A stretch of 64,000 bases of DNA from Wyeomyia smithii (lineage: Eukaryota; Arthropoda; Insecta; Diptera; Culicidae): assembly GCF_029784165.1 (NCBI RefSeq), contig NC_073695.1, positions 248,991,589-249,055,588 on the forward strand, in the 5' to 3' direction. Position 1 is the first letter of the stretch. Every line of letters starts with the position of its first letter. The notes beneath the pieces are model-generated. The model was not told the DNA's origin. It saw only the letters and a list, made by a program, of their open reading frames with translations, and made no database searches. This document shows positions 58,327 through 64,000 of this stretch, in pieces. The position numbers and the translations under genes were made by a program.

Positions 58327-58610
58327 CACTAAGGTCGCTTTTTACGCGGTTTTTTTACGCGGATTCCGGAATTTACGCGGTTTTTTTTTACGCGGATTCC
58401 GGAATTTACGCGTTTTCTTACGCGGATTCCGGAATTTACGCGGTATTTTTTTGCCCGGATTTCGGTTCCCCTTCACTCGGAATGCAGAGTTAACGCTGGT
58501 TTTTTTTTTACGCGGATTCCGGAATTTACGCGGTTTTTTTACGCGATTCCGGAATTTACGCGGTTTTTTTTACGCGGCACGTATCCCCCGCGTAAAAAGC
58601 GGCTTTAGTG
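58327..58610. mobile_element. TA-flanked element built of ACGCGGATTCCGGAATTT repeats
   Basis: Inverted ends CACTAAGGTCGCTTTTTACG and CGTAAAAAGCGGCTTTAGTG, with TA on each side. Inside, GGATTCCGGAATTTACGCG (or a one-base variant) is repeated five times in direct orientation between T-runs. No protein is encoded; the long + frame rich in RGFRNLR is a translation of the repeat. Confidence 0.85.
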
Positions 58611-59010
58611 TATATCACTGTTAAATTTCAATAATTTTTTTTCTTCATCTATAGTTTATTTGACACAGCACAAATACAATTCAATGTTTAACGGCGCCAA
58701 TTATATCTAGTAGCTTACTTTCTAAAGTATCTTAATAACTAAAAGCAAATTTTTTATCCTCGCTGCCGACTACGAGCTGAAACTAAATCTAACTTAAAGC
58801 TAGAATGTTTTGCATTAAAAGCACTGATTTGTTGTTTGATGGTTTTCCATCGCCATAGGTAAGCAAGCTGGGCCAAGATATTACGGACTGGCATATTGGG
58901 TTGTCTCCTTCGGGACCTGAGAGTATCGTGCGGGTTTGATTGCTGTTTCCGGATCCGGGGTCTTAACGTGTTCTTGTCGTTTGGTTGGATGTAGGCGGAA
59001 GGGGATAGGA

Positions 59011-61666
59011 CTAAACTGGGGCGTGGATGGATTTCAGGAAAACGTATATAAGGGACATGTAGGATAGGTCACGGCTCGCCAAGACATCACGAACAGGAAC
59101 AGCCGGCTGCCTACCTTCGGCCTGCAGGGAAGCTATTAATTTAGACCTGGCGTCACGGTGTACAGGGCATGACCAAACAACGTGCTCTATGTCGTGATAA
59201 CCTTCACCACAGGCACAGATACCACTCTCCCCGAGCCCAACACGACGGAGATGCGCGTCAAATCTATAGTGATTGGACATAAGCCGGGACATCACGCAAA
59301 TGAAATCCCGACCTACATCCAACCCTTGAACCACGGGTTCGTCGATGCCTTGGGGATTATGGAATGTAACCACCTTCCCAGTTTCCCCTTGGTCCAAGAA
59401 TTTTGCCAACTGATGATCGTATTCTGACGTACAAATGCGAAAAATTCATTAAAGCCAATTGGTCTTTCATAAATATCACCGTTTGTTGCGCCCACCTTAG
59501 CCAAAGAGTCCGCTTTCTCATTGCCCGGTATCGAGCAGTGAGAAGGGACCCACGCTAAGGTAATCTGAAACGATTTTTCGGATAAAGCACTCAGATGTTC
59601 CCGTTTTTTTTCCCAGGAAATACGGAGAGTGCTTAACATCTTTCATCGATCGGAGAGCCTCAATGGAACTGAGACTGTCCGTAAAGATGAAATAATGGTC
59701 CGTGGGCATTTTTTCGATAATCCCTAGGGTGTACTGAATTGCAGCTAATTCTGCGACGTAAACAGAAGCAGGATTATCGAGCTTATGGGAGACGGTTAAA
59801 TTGTTATTGAATATACCGAAGCCAGTGGACCCATCAAGAAGTGATCCGTCAGTGTAGAACATATTGTCGCAGTTGATGTTTCGATATTTATTGGAAAAAA
59901 TTTTAGGGATCTGCTGCACGCGTAAATGATTCGGGATTCCACGAGTTTCTTCTATCATGGATGTATCGAAAAACACAGTAGAATCAGAAGTATTTGATAA
60001 GTTGACACGAATTGGTATATTCGAAGAAGGGTTGATATTTTGGGACATGTGATTGAAATACAATGTCATAAAACGGGTTTGAAAATTAAGTTCGATTTAC
60101 CTCTCAAAATTTTCAATCACAGGACGGTTCAAGACCTCAAATTAGATAAGAATACGGGAAGACAGGCTCCAGAAGCGGTTTTTCAATGGTAGAACTACAG
60201 CTAAGACCTCCAAACTCATCGTATGGGTCGATTGCGGTTGTCGGCGATACGCAAACAACGATATTGTATTCGCTCCAGTTTTGCTCCAGGAACTTATTGA
60301 ACAAGTTCAACAAGCGCCTCTTGACATTGCCGGGTAGATTCTTCAACAAGTTGAATTTGATTCTATCTAACCCAGGCGCGTTATTGTTACAGGACAGGAG
60401 GGCAACTGAAAATTCTGCCATCGTAAAAGGTTATTCTATCGCGTCGTGGCCCGGAGACGCATCACGAACAATATGTTGCTCAGGAACAGAGTCCAGACAT
60501 ACTTTCCTGGCAAAATCAAATATCCACCTACTTGAAGACTCCTCGCTTTCGTTGACCGTTACGCGATTCCGCATTCTTTGGGCTGTGTTCCAAAGAGTGC
60601 TCATCGATGTCTCCCTCGACGTCTCGTTCACGAACCGACGCTAAATATCCGCGTTTCTTTGCTTTAGCCAAGCTTTTAAGCTTGGTATCAAGCTCCGAAT
60701 GCCGTAAATAGTCGCCAGGTATACCTCCCTTCTGGAAGGCCAAAAACGCGTCGGATCTTTGCGTGTAGACATCGGAGCACTCTTGGTCCCACCACGGAGT
60801 GGGAGGCCGTTCTTTGATCGTTACGCCGGGATATTTCTTCGTTTGGGCTTGCAACGCGGCGTCGAGAATCAAGCCCGCGAGGAGGTTGTATTCTCTCAAG
60901 TGGTGGATGATGTTGAATCGACTCGACCGCTCTTGAAATCATTTCCTCGTATAACTTCCAATCGACATTCCGTGTGAGGTCATACGGAATGTCAATTGGT
61001 CGCTTGCGAGTTAAACCGTTAGTAATTGAAATAAGAATAGGCAGATGGTCGCTACCGTGAGGATCGAGGATTACCTTCCATGTGCAATCCAACCGTAGCG
61101 ACGTCGAACATAAGGATAGATCCAAAGCGCTTGGGCGCGCTGGAGGTTTCGGGATACGTGTCATTTCACCGTTGTTCAAAATAGTCATGTCGAAGTCATC
61201 GCAAAGGTTATAGATTAAAGAGGAGCGGTTATCATTGTAAGGGGAACCCCAAGCCACACCGTGAGAGTTGAAGTCTCCCAGAATCAAACGTGGCGAGGGA
61301 AGAAGTTCTATTAAATCAAAGAGCAGCCGTTGCCCAACCTGTGCTCTGGGAGGAATATATATTGAGGCAATACAAAGCTCTTTACCTTGTATTGCCATTT
61401 GACATGCGACAACTTTGATGCCTGGAATCGAGGGGAGGTTAATACGATAGAAAGAATAGCACTTTTTAATCCCTAAAAGTACTCCTCCATATGGGGTATC
61501 TCGATCAAGGCGAATAATATTAAAATCATGGGAGTTAAAATCAGTATTCGAAGTAAGCCAAGTTTCACAAAGGGAAAATGCATCGCAATTGTTTTTATTT
61601 ATCAAAACTTTGAATGAACTGTAAAACAGAGATAGAATCCTTCAAATTAGCAGATGAATTAGCCAT
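59011..61666 (-). pseudogene. LINE ORF2 (endonuclease, partial RT, RNase H), broken
   Basis: Start ATG at 61666-61664 overlaps the ORF1 stop. A short deletion near the start removes the WNCRSI-type endonuclease motif. Endonuclease continues to about 61040 (ALCETW-type SLCETWLTS, LILGDFNSHGVAWG, DPHGSDHLP). Frameshifts near 60900 and 60630 follow. RT is cut after NLFNKFLEQ (about 60290): all catalytic motifs are missing and the sequence resumes in the thumb/connection region. RNase H is complete in layout (FYTDGSLLDGSTGFGIF about 59850, AELAAIQYTLGII, TDSLSSIEAL, WVPSHCSIPGNEKADSLAK about 59560-59500), with a frameshift near 59570. The CACGEGYHDIEHVVWSC motif and the natural C-terminus (ending near 59011) remain. 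Confidence 0.88.
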
Positions 61667-63021
61667 CGAAGGATACGATCGCTGCAAGAAGGGGCCATTG
61701 GGCAGTCAACTGCTTCAGAAATGATCTAACTGTTGGGAGGAACGCTTTAAGAAAATTTTTAATTGGATCAGGTACATTGAAGTTTTCAAAAATCCAGACC
61801 ACAATATCTGAAAATTTCACCAATCCAGCATTTGATTTATCTACTGGATGTGCAAAAGGAACAACTGGGGTTTTAGATGTTCCTGGAAGTGCTGGGAACT
61901 CCTTCTGAGACTTCAAATTTCCGAGCCCAGGAGGAATTTGCTTCGGTTTTTCCTCAGCACTTTTTGTAGTGATTGTATTTTTCATTTCACTTTGAGAAAT
62001 CCTAGGACCTTTTCTGGGAAGCTTAGGAGAGGAAAGATTTTTCCTCTTTCTAGACTCCCCAGGTTTTACATAGGATGTTTCCCCTAGTGAATCGTCCGAA
62101 TCGGTTTCATTAGAGGACAGTGGATCAAAGGGGTTTGAAGTAAAGGGAGAGGTGGTCGCGGTCTTTTTAAGCATGTCTGCGTAAGAACACTTCGAACGCT
62201 CCTTGAGTGACCGCTTGATTTTATCCCTGCGCTGCATGTACACCGCGCATGTGGAGAGCTCATGCTGATGTGAATACATTTTTCAGCATTTACACTGCAG
62301 GTAGCCTCAGCATGAGTCTCTCCACACTTGCCGCACCTTGCCTTATTGCAGCAGTAGGCCGCAGTGTGACCTAACTGCTTACAATTAGTGCAATTCATTA
62401 CGCGGGGAACATACAGGCGCACAGGTAGACGCACCCGGTGGATCGTCACGTGACTGGGCAGTGCAGACCCGGCGAACGTAACCCGAAACGAGCCTGACGG
62501 GGTGTACACTTTTTTGCCGTCGACAAGCGACATTGACCGCAATTGCTTACAATCAATGATCTTTACATCGGGGCATGCGGCGTTCCTAAAGCAACCGATT
62601 CCGCTTTTCAGTATACACTCAACCGACAGACTCGAATCGGTCACGACGCCGTCGATCTCCACGTCGCGAGCGGGTACATATACGCGGTACTCTCGAGTAA
62701 AGAGCTCGGAGCAGGCTATATCGTTGGCCTGTTTCCGGTCATTGACCACAACACGGAGCTTGTTTGGTCTGACCTTAGAAATTTCAGTCACGGCCTTGAA
62801 ACGTGACGTCAGGTCTTTTGAAGTCTGCAAAATATTTAACGATTTCGACCTGGGCCCTGCTTTTGGCCTAAAGTACACAAAAAACAGCTGCCCGCCGCTT
62901 CGTCTGGATAAAGCCTGGGGCGAGGGGTGACTGAAACAGGGTCAGAAGAGGATTGATCAGGAGGGACAGGGTCGATGGGGTTTGGGGACGGAGGATCGGG
63001 GGGTAAGGGATCTACATCCAT
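61659..63021 (-). pseudogene. LINE ORF1 (gag-like, zinc knuckles), frameshifted
   Basis: Start chosen at ATG 63021-63019 (MDVDPLPPDPP), the first Met of a Pro/Ser/Asp-rich N-terminus. A frameshift near 62880 leads into the conserved gag core (FRPKAGPRSKSLNIL onward). Zinc knuckles CTNCKQLGHTAAYC and CGKCGETHAEATC lie at about 62395-62300. Near 62270 a second frame change removes most of the third knuckle. The basic segment KRSLKERSKCSYADML and a Ser-rich linker follow. The conserved tail is FSDIVVWIF, then LPTVRSFLKQLTAQWPL, ending SFDG-stop at 61661-61659. The + strand copy lacks this N-terminus because of the gap. Confidence 0.87.
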
Positions 63022-63489
63022 TGCGCTTAGGTAAACGCAATAGGTCCGACAAGAAGCACGTACCTCTTTCTTTGCGTTCTCGACGATCCTCGAGTTGTCT
63101 TCGACAGCACAATCACCAGACACGCAGCCACACGCAGCAACACAGCCAAACAGCAGCAAGTAGTGATGAACAGCAGCACAGGAAATCAAAGGCCCTGAGC
63201 GCGGGTTATAACTTAAATCAGGATTCAGGACAAACAATGCAGGATGAATCGGGCAAACGAGCCAGTTATGTAATATTTTATCCGAGTTAAATTCCTCTGA
63301 AAAAAACGCGGACTCGAAAAATGACGTCTATTCGCAACGCACATGTCTACTTCGATCCTTAATCTTAATATGAAAAGATTTTCAATCTCCAGCAGTATAA
63401 GCATTAAAACCAATAATTTACCACAACCGTGTTAAGGCTGAATCTCAGAAATAACAATCGAAATTCGAGCAGATTTGAAATTTACAATG

Positions 63490-63816
63490 GGGTCCTAAAG
63501 TTTCAAACGGTTTTCTGATTTTTATATATCAGCTGGAAGAGCGCAATTTTCTGAGCAAAACGTGATTTTTAAAAAATGTTTATCATTTTCCTTCGATTTT
63601 CAAATGAAGAATAAAAAACTTCTCGAAATGCCTTGAATGACAGTGCTCTCATATACCGTACATGGGCGAAACGTCATCTAAGACCTTTCGAGCAGTTTTT
63701 TTATTCTTCATTTAAAAATCGAGGGAAAAAGATAAACAGTTTTTAAAAATCACGTTTTGCTCAGAAAACGCGGCTTTTTCAAATGATATATAAAAACTGG
63801 TATAGCTTTAGGACCC
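63490..63816. mobile_element. Palindromic MITE, ends GGGTCCTAAAG/CTTTAGGACCC
   Basis: The whole 327-bp block folds back on itself. GGGTCCTAAAG pairs with CTTTAGGACCC. Inner phrases such as TGAGCAAAACGTGATTTTTA pair with TAAAAATCACGTTTTGCTCA, and TTCAAATGAAGAATAAAAAA with TTTTTTATTCTTCATTTAAA. The centre is near 63650. A clear target duplication was not found. Confidence 0.85.
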
Positions 63817-64000
63817 AATTACACTAAGACGCTCGAAAATAATGCATATTTATTCTACCAATGTTTTTCTCATTATCCGAATTGTTCTTTCCAAAGCGGC
63901 AAACGCCCGCAGGTACGAAGCAGCTAATGAGAAGCATAGCCCAACTGTAAACAACATGGAGAAGTTCATTAGCACAAAGCCAAACCCCCCACAATAGGGG

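Larger units (their letters stand above)
58635..63240 (-). mobile_element. I/LOA-type LINE, near full-length but internally deleted
   Basis: Order on the minus strand: 5' UTR upstream of 63021 (end not placed), ORF1, ORF2, then a 3' UTR (59010-58643) ending in an A-run (58642-58635). It belongs to the same family as the + strand copy at 19.5-24.1 kb, with clear amino-acid divergence. The 3' UTR also matches the solo fragment at 54.8 kb. No target duplication was found, probably because the 5' end is uncertain. Confidence 0.85.

Noticed and set aside
58253..58624. 123-residue frame with repeated RGFRNLR
   Set aside because: It is produced by the ACGCGGATTCCGGAATTT tandem units of a non-coding element.

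Overview
This window is non-coding, repeat-rich insect nuclear DNA, most likely from a culicine (Aedes-type) mosquito. Three things point there: one animal gene with small typical introns, a dense layer of decayed non-LTR retrotransposons, Tc1/mariner elements, MITEs and tRNA-derived SINEs, and several repeat phrases I recognise from Aedes genomes (recognition from memory, not searched). There is no bacterial, operon-like or CRISPR content. One 500-base run of N at 19001-19500 is an assembly gap.

The only host coding sequence I can support is two neighbouring exons on the + strand (37757-38183 and 38345-38579) of a syntrophin-type gene. The first encodes a Ser/Asn/Gly-rich linker and the second almost the whole PDZ domain. 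The flanking exons are not visible, so much of the surrounding sequence is probably intron of this gene.

Layout. 1-6.4 kb: AT-rich DNA with a near-perfect hairpin (106-213), a TA-flanked MITE (1866-2245) and a GC-richer island (2.4-2.9 kb). 6.6-8.4 kb: dead Jockey/CR1-like LINE. 9.2-15.4 kb: tRNA-headed SINE, palindromes and local duplications. 19.5-24.1 kb: an RNase H-bearing I/LOA-type LINE in + orientation. 24.1-29.0 kb: a segment enclosed by about 250-bp inverted repeats, holding a good candidate 62-nt intron and a dead DD37E transposase. 31.0-34.5 kb: a pogo/Tigger-like TIR element split by a 2.7-kb poly(A)-ended insertion with a 19-bp target duplication. 35.2-35.5 kb: a second SINE. 37.8-38.6 kb: syntrophin exons. 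40.8-44.8 kb: two inverted copies of a tandem-repeat-bearing element around a split mariner pseudogene. 45.2-49.1 kb: Tc1 fragment and another LINE. 49.6-50.4 kb: an element flanked by inverted arrays of a 15-bp motif. 54.8-58.6 kb: a LINE 3' fragment with 14-bp target duplications, a DD41D-spaced mariner, and two short TIR elements. 58.6-63.2 kb: a second copy of the I/LOA-type LINE in - orientation with its 3' UTR. 63.5-63.8 kb: a palindromic MITE.

No previously undescribed functional system is evident. The most informative observations are nested-insertion histories, the 8-nt ORF1-stop/ORF2-start overlap kept in both I/LOA-type LINE copies, the inverted-repeat segment at 24-29 kb, and several unusual non-autonomous elements.
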